Assembly (NCBI GenBank): GCA_013314795.1
Contig: JABUEZ010000075.1
Span: 1-8,663, forward strand
Direction: 5' to 3'
DNA: 8,663 nucleotides
DNA from: Candidatus Profundicultor aquiphilus
Lineage (GTDB): Bacteria > Atribacterota > Atribacteria > Atribacterales > Caldatribacteriaceae
In this document: in pieces, positions 1-6,151 of the stretch
How positions within the stretch are numbered: position 1 is the stretch's first letter
How the letters are laid out: each line of letters starts with the position of its first letter
Program-made: the position numbers and the translations under genes
The notes under the pieces: model-generated
Told to the model about the DNA's origin: nothing
Databases searched by the model: none
Seen by the model: only the letters and a program-made list of their open reading frames with translations

Positions 1-637
1 GGGAGCCAACGGTTTGTAGCATGCCTATGAGGGATTGAAACGGACGAAGCGGATCGATGAAGGCGTATCTGTGGTGTGTTTGTAGCATGCCTATGAGGGA
101 TTGAAACCACGCTGGCAATGCGGTCGTCAAACCAGGCAATATGTTTGTAGCATGCCTATGAGGGATTGAAACAACAAACGCCAGTCCCCAATGTGGACTC
201 CCGTACCGTTTGTAGCATGCCTATGAGGGATTGAAACTGCTCGGAGAAAACGAAGCACAGGAAGCGCTTGTCGAGGTTTGTAGCATGCCTATGAGGGATT
301 GAAACATGTTTCGTAATACTTTGTGTCTCCCATTTTAGAGACCGTTTGTAGCATGCCTATGAGGGATTGAAACTCATTCATCCCCTCTTCCACGGAAATA
401 ACCTTTTTCGTGTTTGTAGCATGCCTATGAGGGATTGAAACCTTTTACCTCCTCCTTCCTACCACTCCTCCAGCCAGCGTTTGTAGCATGCCTATGAGGG
501 ATTGAAACAAACTATACAAGCTCCTCATTTCGCAACCCCCTTTCTTGTTTGTAGCATGCCTATGAGGGATTGAAACCAAGTGCTGTAGCAAATGCTGTGG
601 AGGCTGATAAGCTGTTTGTAGCATGCCTATGAGGGAT

Positions 638-661
638 TGAAACCCGATATGAAACCCGATA
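638..661. repeat. 12-bp exact tandem duplication across a repeat/spacer junction
   Basis: The 12-mer TGAAACCCGATA occurs twice in a row, at 638-649 and 650-661. The first copy is the last 6 bases of the tenth repeat plus the first 6 bases of the spacer. Removing one copy turns the 50-bp last spacer into 38 bp (656-693), which is the commonest spacer length here. The duplication also creates a second TGAAAC repeat end. Confidence 0.93.
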
Positions 662-693
662 ACGTAGTGCTTGGTGGTGTGGTGCTCCACTAG

Positions 694-715
694 GTTTGTA
701 GCATGCCTATGAGGG
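694..715 (+). repeat. Decayed terminal CRISPR repeat lacking the 5'-handle part
   Basis: Twenty-two bases match the first 22 bases of the repeat exactly. The last 8 bases (ATTGAAAC) are replaced by CTTTATAC, which already forms part of the terminator stem. Loss of the 3' part of the last repeat is typical of the leader-distal end. The missing part is the one that would give a crRNA handle, so no extra crRNA should arise from sequence beyond it. Confidence 0.9.
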
Positions 716-719
716 CTTT

Positions 720-757
720 ATACAGGGGGTCTAATTCAGGCCCCCTGTATTTTTTTT
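720..757 (+). terminator. Rho-independent terminator of the CRISPR array
   Basis: ATACAGGGGG (720-729) pairs perfectly with CCCCCTGTAT (741-750) around an 11-nt loop. A run of eight T follows at 750-757. The T run lies only on the right side, so the terminator works for + strand transcripts. It begins 4 bases after the last repeat match and should end the pre-crRNA. It should also insulate the array from the genes downstream. Confidence 0.9.
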
Positions 758-1051
758 GGAGGGGGGGAAGGGGGACCCAAAGCAAATTCGGGAAGGCATG
801 TGCGGGAAAAGGAGGATGGCGCTGGCACCAGGGTGGGGGCACTCATGTTAAAGTGTTCCCACCTGGGTTACTGAATTATTGGGGGATAAAAGCCTGAAGG
901 GTTGCTTTTTTTACCGATTTTTTCTGATAGGATAAAAAAGAGGTTGTACGGAACAGAATAAGGAGGGAGAGAAACGCCAGGCCGTTGTGACAGGATACAG
1001 CGGGTTGGAGAGAGTTCTTTTGGGGCCACAAAAGCAAACAAAGAGGCCCTT
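758..1051. other. Non-coding interval between the array and the CARF-HTH gene
   Basis: I see no convincing gene in this 294-bp stretch. It holds a long hairpin at 827-868 and a weaker hairpin at 888-909 (AAAAGC with GCTTTT) that runs into seven T at 906-912. Purine-rich sequence follows, up to the start of the next gene. The weak hairpin has only two G-C pairs and is at best a doubtful terminator or attenuator. A promoter for the CARF-HTH gene must lie here or upstream, because the array terminator intervenes, but I could not find a clear -35/-10 pair. Confidence 0.6.
827..868 (+). other. Long RNA-type hairpin, unknown role
   Basis: Bases 827-843 pair with 852-868 around an 8-nt loop (CATGTTAA). 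This gives a stem of about 17 positions with one internal A/G mismatch (830/865) and three G-U pairs. The core is GGTGGGGGCACT (832-843) against AGTGTTCCCACC (852-863). The wobble pairs are G-U only in the + strand transcript; the other strand would have C/A mismatches. This suggests, without proving, that the + strand RNA is what folds. No T run follows directly, so it is not a simple terminator. It could be part of a small RNA, a 5' leader structure or a DNA operator. Confidence 0.5.
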
Positions 1052-1906
1052 GTGACCACGGTTGGGACGGAACCACAGGTTGTAACCCTGACGTGCGACA
1101 TTCTGGAAGTTCGGGGGTTTGGTATCGAACGGGTTCTGGTTGTCCATCCGAATCCTGCTGCGCCCCTTTTGAGGGAGTCCCTGGGAAAAATCAAGCAGGA
1201 AGCAGAGTGTTATTATGCCCAGAAAAAACCACCGCTGGTATTTTCCTTTGTGCCCATTCGCGATGGTGGATACTACCCCGAAGATTTTATAAAACAGGAA
1301 GATGTGGCCGTCCTTTTGCGGGTGCTTTACCGGACGGTGGCCGAACTTAAGCGAAGGGGTTACCGGGTCCACCTTTCCATTGCGGGGGGACGGAAAGTTA
1401 TGGCCGCCATGGGGATGGTGGTGGCGCAGCTCCTTTTGGATGAAAAAGACTGCGTGTGGCATTTGCTTTCGGAGGGGAAACTGGTAAGCGAAAAATCGAT
1501 GCACCCCCAGAGCCCGGAGCAGGTGGCGCTGGTGCCGGTGCCGGTACTGCAATGGAATCTCTTTCCCTCTACCGTGCGGGAAATCCTTCTCTGGGACGAT
1601 CCCTATCGGGCCATTGAGAAACAGAGGGAACTCCGCCAGAGAGAACGCCTTTCGATGATTCAAGGTTTCTGGGAAAGGCTCACCCCGATGGAACAGGAGG
1701 TAACCAGGGCGTTAATCCGGTTTGGAGGAACCCAGAAAGAGCTGGCCCAATACTTGCGTCGGAGCGTGAAAACCATCAACAACCAGTTATGCAGCGTGTA
1801 TGACAAGTACCGGGAACATTTCGGTATGGAGGAGAAAACCAGGGTACGTGACCGAGTCATTGCCGACCTGAGCATCCTTTTGGAAAACATGGGGTCTTCG
1901 CCCTAA
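1052..1906 (+). CDS. CARF (Cas_NE0113-type) domain fused to LuxR/GerE-type HTH; candidate cOA-responsive regulator
   Basis: This 284-residue protein probably senses a cyclic oligoadenylate made by Cas10 and binds DNA. The N-terminal part (about 1-170) resembles the Cas_NE0113 branch of CARF proteins. It has TTVGTEPQVVT at 2-12, the first strand and ligand loop, and the signature SIAGGRKVM at 109-117, the second conserved ligand-binding loop. Residues 171-205 are a charged linker helix. Residues 210-255 match the LuxR/GerE helix-turn-helix pattern: LTPMEQEV, then KELAQYLRRSVKTINNQL and SVYDKY. No HEPN (RxxxxH) or PD-(D/E)xK nuclease motif is seen. The GTG start at 1052 is chosen because AGAGG lies 5 nt upstream and no other usual start codon exists in frame after the stop at 959; the first strand is then slightly short. 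The gene stands alone between the array and cas10. Ring-nuclease activity, known for some CARF relatives, cannot be judged. The fold call is firm; the regulatory role is inferred. Confidence 0.85.
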   Translation: MTTVGTEPQVVTLTCDILEVRGFGIERVLVVHPNPAAPLLRESLGKIKQEAECYYAQKKPPLVFSFVPIRDGGYYPEDFIKQEDVAVLLRVLYRTVAELKRRGYRVHLSIAGGRKVMAAMGMVVAQLLLDEKDCVWHLLSEGKLVSEKSMHPQSPEQVALVPVPVLQWNLFPSTVREILLWDDPYRAIEKQRELRQRERLSMIQGFWERLTPMEQEVTRALIRFGGTQKELAQYLRRSVKTINNQLCSVYDKYREHFGMEEKTRVRDRVIADLSILLENMGSSP

Positions 1907-2076
1907 GGAGTTTACGGCAAATGCCCCATGAAAGAAAAAAGATGAAAAGGTAGGATGAGGGAATGGAGGTGGTAAAAGGAAATGGAGAGGGTAAAATTTT
2001 GGGTTACTGCAGACACCAAGCCAGCGTGTTATCCCAAAATGGAGAAGGCTGGGAATGGCCATGAGAGGGTTTCCCC
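1907..2076. other. Intergenic region before the effector operon
   Basis: This 170-bp gap separates the CARF-HTH gene from cas10. Its first half is rich in A and G. It contains the inverted repeat at 1996-2040, a TAAAAT at 1992-1997 that could be a -10 element but lacks a good -35, and only very short open frames. It is the natural place for a promoter or operator of the cas10 operon. I see no clear terminator after the CARF-HTH gene, so read-through from that gene is possible. Confidence 0.5.
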
Positions 2077-2080
2077 ATGA
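1982..2080 (+). CDS. Possible 32-residue leader ORF overlapping the cas10 start
   Basis: An ATG at 1982 opens a 32-codon frame (begins MERVKFW, ends HERVSP). Its TGA at 2078-2080 overlaps the cas10 ATG as ATGA, the same arrangement used at several later junctions. GGAGGT lies 11 nt upstream, a slightly long spacing. The peptide resembles nothing I recognise. It could be a short translated leader that couples to cas10, or chance. Another short frame (1963-2064) overlaps it, which weakens the case. Confidence 0.2.
   Translation: MERVKFWVTADTKPACYPKMEKAGNGHERVSP
1996..2040. promoter_or_regulatory. Inverted repeat upstream of cas10, candidate operator or RNA hairpin
   Basis: ATTTTGGG (1996-2003) and CCCAAAAT (2033-2040) are exact inverted repeats separated by 29 bp. 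After one T/T mismatch two more bases pair. The left arm continues into TGGGTTACTG (2000-2009), a 10-mer that also occurs at 864-873 upstream of the CARF-HTH gene. An imperfect palindrome in front of the effector operon, next to a gene for an HTH regulator, suggests an operator. There is no direct evidence of binding. Confidence 0.35.
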
Positions 2081-4305
2081 ACATCCTTGAGTTACAGAAC
2101 AGAGTGGAAGAACTGGCGGAGCATTTGCAGACCGCCAGCAATATTTACGCTGACACTCGTGTTCCGTGGGGGTCGCTTTATGACCATCTGGCCCTCACGG
2201 CGGCGCTGGCGGTGGGTATGGTTAGTGAACTATGGAACCGGGGGTGGACGGCAAAGGATATCTGTGGACTGGAACTTTCCAAAGAAGAGTTGCAGGCCCT
2301 GGCCCGGATCTGCGGGCTCACCCATGATGTGGGAAAAGCCCGGTTGGGGGGAACAGAGTATCGCTGGCATGTGCAGCGGGGGATAGAGCACATGGAGGGG
2401 TGGCTTGTGGAGCAGGGTGTGCTGGAGCCACTGTGTACGGTAATCCTGGGAACCATCGAACGCCACCACCTGAGCAATAACCCTTTGACGCCTCTGGAAA
2501 AGGTCGTCTGCCTGGCGGATAGCTGTGCCTCGGCGGGAGACCGCCCTGAGCTTGCCCGGGCAGAGACCCGGCCAGAGTTTGAGCGGGCGACACAGGCTAC
2601 CGGGAAACTGGAACAGGAACTCTTTGGTGATACGGCGCCGGTATGCCTTCTTTTGGGCGATGTGGATGCCATCAAAGCATATGTTTACGAAACACAGGTG
2701 TTGCCAGAAATCCGGGGCGGTAGCGAGTTGCTTCAGGAGGTGGAAGAGGAAATCCGCGGGCTGTTCCAGGAAAATCTGGCCAAAGAATGCCTGGTGTACT
2801 GCGGGGGTGGAAGTTTTCTGGGCATCGTTCCGGCAAGCGAAGCCCGGGAATGGAAAAACCGGCTGGAGGCCCTGTACCTGAGGATAACCAGGGTGGCCAC
2901 GGTAACGGTGGTGATTTCAAAACCCCTCTGGTATGCCGATTTGGCCCGGGGTCTTCGGCCATATACCCTTGAGGAAGTAAGAAAACTGAGGGGACAGGGT
3001 GTAGCGGAGGACCTCTTGCTCAGTCACTTTGGAACCAAAGACAGGGCACAGCGCAAGAACTTCGGCGAGCTGGTGGCCGACCTCACGGGAAAACTCCAGC
3101 AGGCAAAGAGAAGGAGGGATTTTGCGCCTTTTGTGGAAACGCTCCCCATTTTCGGGCGCTGTCAGTCCTGCGGCAAGAGGATGGCGGAAACCTGGGATTC
3201 AACACGGGGAGAATGGGTTTGCGATGTATGCGGGCAAAAGCGGGATAAGGGTCGGCAGAGGAAGCGGGAAACCGTGCGAAGATTCGGCGACTGGTTAAAA
3301 GCAAAAGGCATCACCATCAAGCTGGAGCTTCCGGAAGATTTGAATGCGCTGGCCAGAGAGGAAGGTCGGATCGCCTTGCTTTATGCGGATGGCAACAACA
3401 TGGGCGAACTCCTGCAGCGGGCCCTGTCACCGGCAGCGTACCGGCACATTTCCGATGCCCTCAAAACGGCAACGCAGGAAGCGCTTTTTGAGGCATTGTG
3501 GGAAACATTCGGGCAAAAGGGCCTTGCCGGTGATTCATTACCCTTTGAAATTATCGCCCTCGGTGGGGACGACGTGGTGGTGATCACCTCTGCCGGTGCA
3601 GGGTGGGCCCTCACGGTGAACGTTCTGGAACGGTTTGCCACCCACCAGAAGATAACGAAGCTGGAGAGGGAATTCCAAGAGCGCCTTGGGGACGATTCCC
3701 TGAAACTCAGCATGTCTGCCGGGTTAGCCATTGCCGATGTGAAATATCCCATACGGTTTCTCTTTGACCTGGTGGAGGGATTGCTTCGAAAAGCCAAGCG
3801 TCTGGCGCGCGACCAACAAACGGGGACCCTCGCCCATCTCTGGTTGCGGACACCGGTGGTTTCGGAAAACGCGGAGGACATCCTCGAGAATCTGTACCGG
3901 CGGGAGAGGAATGGTTTAGAGTGCTGGTTAAGCGCCCGTCCGTACACCGTGAAGGAAGCACGAGAACTCCACCGCCTGGCAGGAGAACTGGAAAAGGTTC
4001 CCTCCAGTTTCTGTCAGGCACTGGCGGAATCTCTGGAGAAAGGAATCTACGTTTCCCTGAATTACGCCCTCTATCAGGCAGCACGGGCCAGGAAAGAACA
4101 TTGTGCCACTCTCTGGGAGGTTTTCGAAAACCTGGGACGCCTGGTGAGTGATAGTAGCTCTTCGGCAAGGGGGCTTCTCTTCTGGCGAGAGACAGAAGCT
4201 CCCACAAAATGGCCCGGTAGAGCCTGGTGTACGGCGTTTCTCGATGTTCTGGAGCTTACCAAACTGGGGGTACATCAATACCCCATCGTGGGGGGGTGCC
4301 CATGA
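2077..4305 (+). CDS. cas10: Cas10, type III effector large subunit with intact HD and GGDD sites
   Basis: Cas10 is the large subunit of the type III complex. On target RNA binding it cleaves ssDNA through its HD domain and makes cyclic oligoadenylates from ATP through its Palm domain. In this 742-residue protein the HD domain covers about 30-150, with SLYDHL (His37), THDVGKA (His83-Asp84), His105, His130-His131 and Asp148. A first Palm-like domain follows at about 188-285, with GDVDAIKAYVYET and later YCGGGSFLGIVP. A zinc ribbon has Cys362, Cys365, Cys382 and Cys385. The second Palm has YADGNNMG (Asp438) and ALGGDDV (Gly496-Asp499), so the cyclase site looks complete. The last 140 residues are helical, as in the C-terminal domain of the family. 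The ATG at 2077 has AGAGGG 7 nt upstream and a stop in frame at 2062. The end overlaps the next gene as ATGA. Nothing suggests decay. Confidence 0.96.
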   Translation: MNILELQNRVEELAEHLQTASNIYADTRVPWGSLYDHLALTAALAVGMVSELWNRGWTAKDICGLELSKEELQALARICGLTHDVGKARLGGTEYRWHVQRGIEHMEGWLVEQGVLEPLCTVILGTIERHHLSNNPLTPLEKVVCLADSCASAGDRPELARAETRPEFERATQATGKLEQELFGDTAPVCLLLGDVDAIKAYVYETQVLPEIRGGSELLQEVEEEIRGLFQENLAKECLVYCGGGSFLGIVPASEAREWKNRLEALYLRITRVATVTVVISKPLWYADLARGLRPYTLEEVRKLRGQGVAEDLLLSHFGTKDRAQRKNFGELVADLTGKLQQAKRRRDFAPFVETLPIFGRCQSCGKRMAETWDSTRGEWVCDVCGQKRDKGRQRKRETVRRFGDWLKAKGITIKLELPEDLNALAREEGRIALLYADGNNMGELLQRALSPAAYRHISDALKTATQEALFEALWETFGQKGLAGDSLPFEIIALGGDDVVVITSAGAGWALTVNVLERFATHQKITKLEREFQERLGDDSLKLSMSAGLAIADVKYPIRFLFDLVEGLLRKAKRLARDQQTGTLAHLWLRTPVVSENAEDILENLYRRERNGLECWLSARPYTVKEARELHRLAGELEKVPSSFCQALAESLEKGIYVSLNYALYQAARARKEHCATLWEVFENLGRLVSDSSSSARGLLFWRETEAPTKWPGRAWCTAFLDVLELTKLGVHQYPIVGGCP

Positions 4306-4955
4306 GCGTCTGGCTTGAGATAACACTCCACTTTCAGTTGGTCTCAGGGTTACACATCACCGGGGAAAGGATGGAGCTCTGGACTGATAAATCGCTGGTG
4401 CTGGACTGGCGGGAGGAAAAGCATCCGGTGATTCCGGCCACAACCCTTAAGGGATGGCTGCGGGATGGGGCCGAGCGAACGCTGCGAGGCCTGGGGGTGG
4501 ACACCTGCGATAGCTCCAGTGCCACCACCATTTGCGGTGTGTGCCCCGCCTGCGAGGTCTTCGGTTCTCCATGGCAGCGTTCTCCCCTGCGCTTTTTCGA
4601 CGCAGAGCTCACGAATATACCCCGGGACGTGCGCATGAGCGTGTCTTTGAGCCGGCACCGGAAAACTGCCTATGAGGAACGGCTTTTCTCTCTGGAGGTG
4701 GCCTGGGGTTCAATCTGGGCCGCAAAAGTGCAGGGGCTATTTCCCAAATCGGATAAGGCCGAACAGGCCGCGGCGCTTCTCTGGGCGAGTGCCCGGATGG
4801 GTTATGCAATCGGTGCAGCTCGCTCGCGAGGATTGGGATGGGTATGCCTGAAGGAATTTCGGGCCACGGTGGACGGGAAACCATGCGAGGATAATAAGGC
4901 GCTCGCTGAAACCCTGAAAGCCCTGACATCAAACCCAAAGGGGGGTGCACGATGA
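4302..4955 (+). CDS. cas7: Cas7-like RAMP subunit 1 (Csm3/Csx7-like)
   Basis: This 217-residue backbone RAMP protein should bind the crRNA guide. The N-terminal ferredoxin-like strand leads to SGLHITGE (15-22), then TDKSLV with Asp29 at the position of the target-RNA-cleaving Asp of Csm3, then HPVIPATTLKGWLR (41-54), the Cas7 version of IPGSSLKG. A four-Cys group, Cys69, Cys78, Cys81 and Cys84, followed by VFGSPW, looks zinc-binding. VSLSRHRKTAYEERLF (114-129) corresponds to the thumb-like hairpin and resembles a segment of the Csx10 encoded next door. The glycine-rich end is GAARSRGLGW (171-180). The start at ATG 4302 is preferred over an upstream GTG at 4227, because 4302 overlaps the cas10 stop as ATGA and begins directly with the RAMP strand. 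The family is sure; the Csm3 or Csx7 label is less so. Confidence 0.9.
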   Translation: MSVWLEITLHFQLVSGLHITGERMELWTDKSLVLDWREEKHPVIPATTLKGWLRDGAERTLRGLGVDTCDSSSATTICGVCPACEVFGSPWQRSPLRFFDAELTNIPRDVRMSVSLSRHRKTAYEERLFSLEVAWGSIWAAKVQGLFPKSDKAEQAAALLWASARMGYAIGAARSRGLGWVCLKEFRATVDGKPCEDNKALAETLKALTSNPKGGAR

Positions 4956-6151
4956 CGGAACACTTTCTGGAACTGACCCCATATTCACCCATCCGCACTG
5001 GCGATCTCAAACCCAGAGGGGATTATCTTGACACCCGCAGTTATATCCCCGGAAGCGTCCTGCGCGGTGCCCTGGCGGAATGGCTCAAGGCAAAGGGAGA
5101 AACGGCCAAGATCGCACCTCTTGCGCAGAGCATGCGCTTCGGGAATTTTTTCCCGGCACCAGTGGGGGGCATCTACGCCCTTCCTTTCCCGATGACGGCG
5201 TTAGAGTGCAAGCGCAACGGTGGTTTCCGGAATGTACCCCGCGAAGAGTACCGAAAGGCAGGACATGGCATCCGGGACAGCCTATTCATAACTCTGGCGT
5301 ATGCGGAGTTAGAAAGCCTGGGAGCGCGTTTCCCCGTCCCGATGCTTTTGCGGTGCACCACCCGGAATGGCAAAAGTGAACTCTGTGGAGGACGGATGGA
5401 ACGCGTCGGCGGTTTCTATATTCACCGCCGGGAAGGATGGGAAAAGGTTTCGGTATCACAGGGCGTGCAGACCAAGGTAGCCCTGAGCCGCCATCGCCGT
5501 GCTGCGGAGGAGGGAATGTTGTATCGGGTGGTCGCAGTGCGTCCCAGAGGAGTTTTTGTGGGGCGGATATGGACAGAGGAAGAAGAAGCGATACACACCT
5601 TGAAGGAAGCGGTGGAAAAGGTGGGGGTTGGTGCTCTTACCACCCGCGGTTTTGGCCAGGCCCGCCTCAGAGAAATCGATGCTGTTCTCCCCTCGATCCA
5701 GGAACGCCTGCGGGACTTTAACCGGGTGCTACGGGAAGTATGGCAGGAACTGGCAGAACTGGCCCGGGCCACGGGAAGCGATGTCCCCGCGGAACCATCC
5801 GGAACGTACTTCAGCGTGGATTTGCTCTCCCCGGCGGTGCTGCGCACCACCCAGGGGCTTTCCACCCTCAAGCTCGAGCTTTACCTTGGTGGAAAACTGC
5901 TAGAGCCGGTCTTTTGGGCCACGCAACCCGCCTTTGTGGGGGGATTCTCCACCGCCTGGGGCCTTCCCAAACCAACGGCCCTGGGTGCTGCACAGGGGAG
6001 TGTGTACGTCTTCCGGGTGGAGGGTAACGAAGAGGCACTTTTACCAGAACTCGAGGAACTGGAAACCCGGGGAGTTGGTGAATCAACCGACGGAGGATGG
6101 GGAGAAATTCTGGTTTGTCATCCATTTCACAGGGAGGTGAAGCCGGTATGA
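4952..6151 (+). CDS. csx10: Csx10, double-RAMP (Cas5-group) subunit of subtype III-D
   Basis: Csx10 is the Cas5-group protein of III-D complexes and is expected to sit at the crRNA 5' handle. This protein has 399 residues with two RAMP halves. The first (about 1-245) opens with ELTPYSPIRTGD, has SYIPGSVLRGALAEWL (30-45), the segment VALSRHRRAAEEGMLY (176-191) and the glycine-rich TTRGFGQARL (230-239). The second (about 285-395) contains FVGGFSTAWGLPKPT (328-342) and ends with GGWGEILVCHPFH (381-393). That closing motif, with the GLPKPT segment, is what I associate with the Csx10 family. The length suits the family. The ATG overlaps the upstream stop as ATGA (4952-4955), and its own stop overlaps the next start. 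No Csm4 or Cmr3 is seen nearby, which supports subtype III-D. Confidence 0.88.
   Translation: MTEHFLELTPYSPIRTGDLKPRGDYLDTRSYIPGSVLRGALAEWLKAKGETAKIAPLAQSMRFGNFFPAPVGGIYALPFPMTALECKRNGGFRNVPREEYRKAGHGIRDSLFITLAYAELESLGARFPVPMLLRCTTRNGKSELCGGRMERVGGFYIHRREGWEKVSVSQGVQTKVALSRHRRAAEEGMLYRVVAVRPRGVFVGRIWTEEEEAIHTLKEAVEKVGVGALTTRGFGQARLREIDAVLPSIQERLRDFNRVLREVWQELAELARATGSDVPAEPSGTYFSVDLLSPAVLRTTQGLSTLKLELYLGGKLLEPVFWATQPAFVGGFSTAWGLPKPTALGAAQGSVYVFRVEGNEEALLPELEELETRGVGESTDGGWGEILVCHPFHREVKPV
6131..6140 (+). promoter_or_regulatory. Strong ribosome binding site deciding the small-subunit start
   Basis: AGGGAGGTGA lies 7 nt before the ATG at 6148, inside the end of csx10. It supports the start at 6148 over the in-frame ATG at 6097, whose extra 17 residues would be read entirely within csx10. 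Confidence 0.8.

Larger units (their letters stand above)
1..715 (+). CRISPR. CRISPR array, leader-distal end, 10 intact repeats plus 1 decayed repeat
   Basis: Ten identical 30-bp repeats begin at 12, 78, 143, 208, 276, 344, 412, 479, 547 and 614. Each starts GTTTGTAGC and ends ATTGAAAC. A partial eleventh copy lies at 694-715. The ten spacers are 36, 35, 35, 38, 38, 38, 37, 38, 37 and 50 bp long. Bases 1-11 are the tail of a further spacer, so the array continues to the left of the window. The ATTGAAAC end is the form usual for the 8-nt 5' handle of type I-B and type III crRNAs. That handle, the decayed right-hand repeat and the terminator just after it all say the array is transcribed left to right with its leader outside the window. 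Repeat self-pairing is weak (for example TAG with CTA around CATGC), as is common for Cas6-processed type III repeats. No cas6 is visible. Confidence 0.98.

Noticed and set aside
42..275. Idea that all spacers are antisense to coding sequence
   Set aside because: Spacers 1-4 read as plausible coding sequence on both strands (spacer 4 gives LGENEAQEALVE on the plus strand), so no strand bias can be claimed for them.
445..690. 81-codon minus-strand frame across the array
   Set aside because: It is made of CRISPR repeats read in reverse, giving the recurring FQSLIGMLQT; repeat arrays often make such false frames.
830..836. AGGGTGG resembling the start of a T-box element
   Set aside because: The rest of the T-box consensus is missing and the downstream gene is not an aminoacyl-tRNA or amino-acid gene.
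703..897. 64-codon plus-strand frame starting in the last repeat
   Set aside because: It starts inside the decayed repeat, crosses the terminator and has a composition unlike the neighbouring genes.
888..912. Hairpin plus seven T as a firm terminator
   Set aside because: The stem has two G-C pairs and uses part of the T run; kept only as a possible element, not called as a terminator.
911..1663. 250-codon minus-strand frame opposite the CARF-HTH gene
   Set aside because: The plus-strand frame has clear CARF and HTH motifs; the reverse frame resembles nothing and is rich in His, Phe and Pro, as shadow frames often are.
4227..4301. Upstream GTG start for RAMP 1
   Set aside because: The extra 25 residues are read within cas10, lack RAMP features, and the ATG at 4302 makes the same ATGA overlap seen at other junctions.
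6097..6147. Upstream ATG start for the small subunit
   Set aside because: AGGGAGGTGA at 6131-6140 serves the ATG at 6148; the longer form would be read inside csx10.
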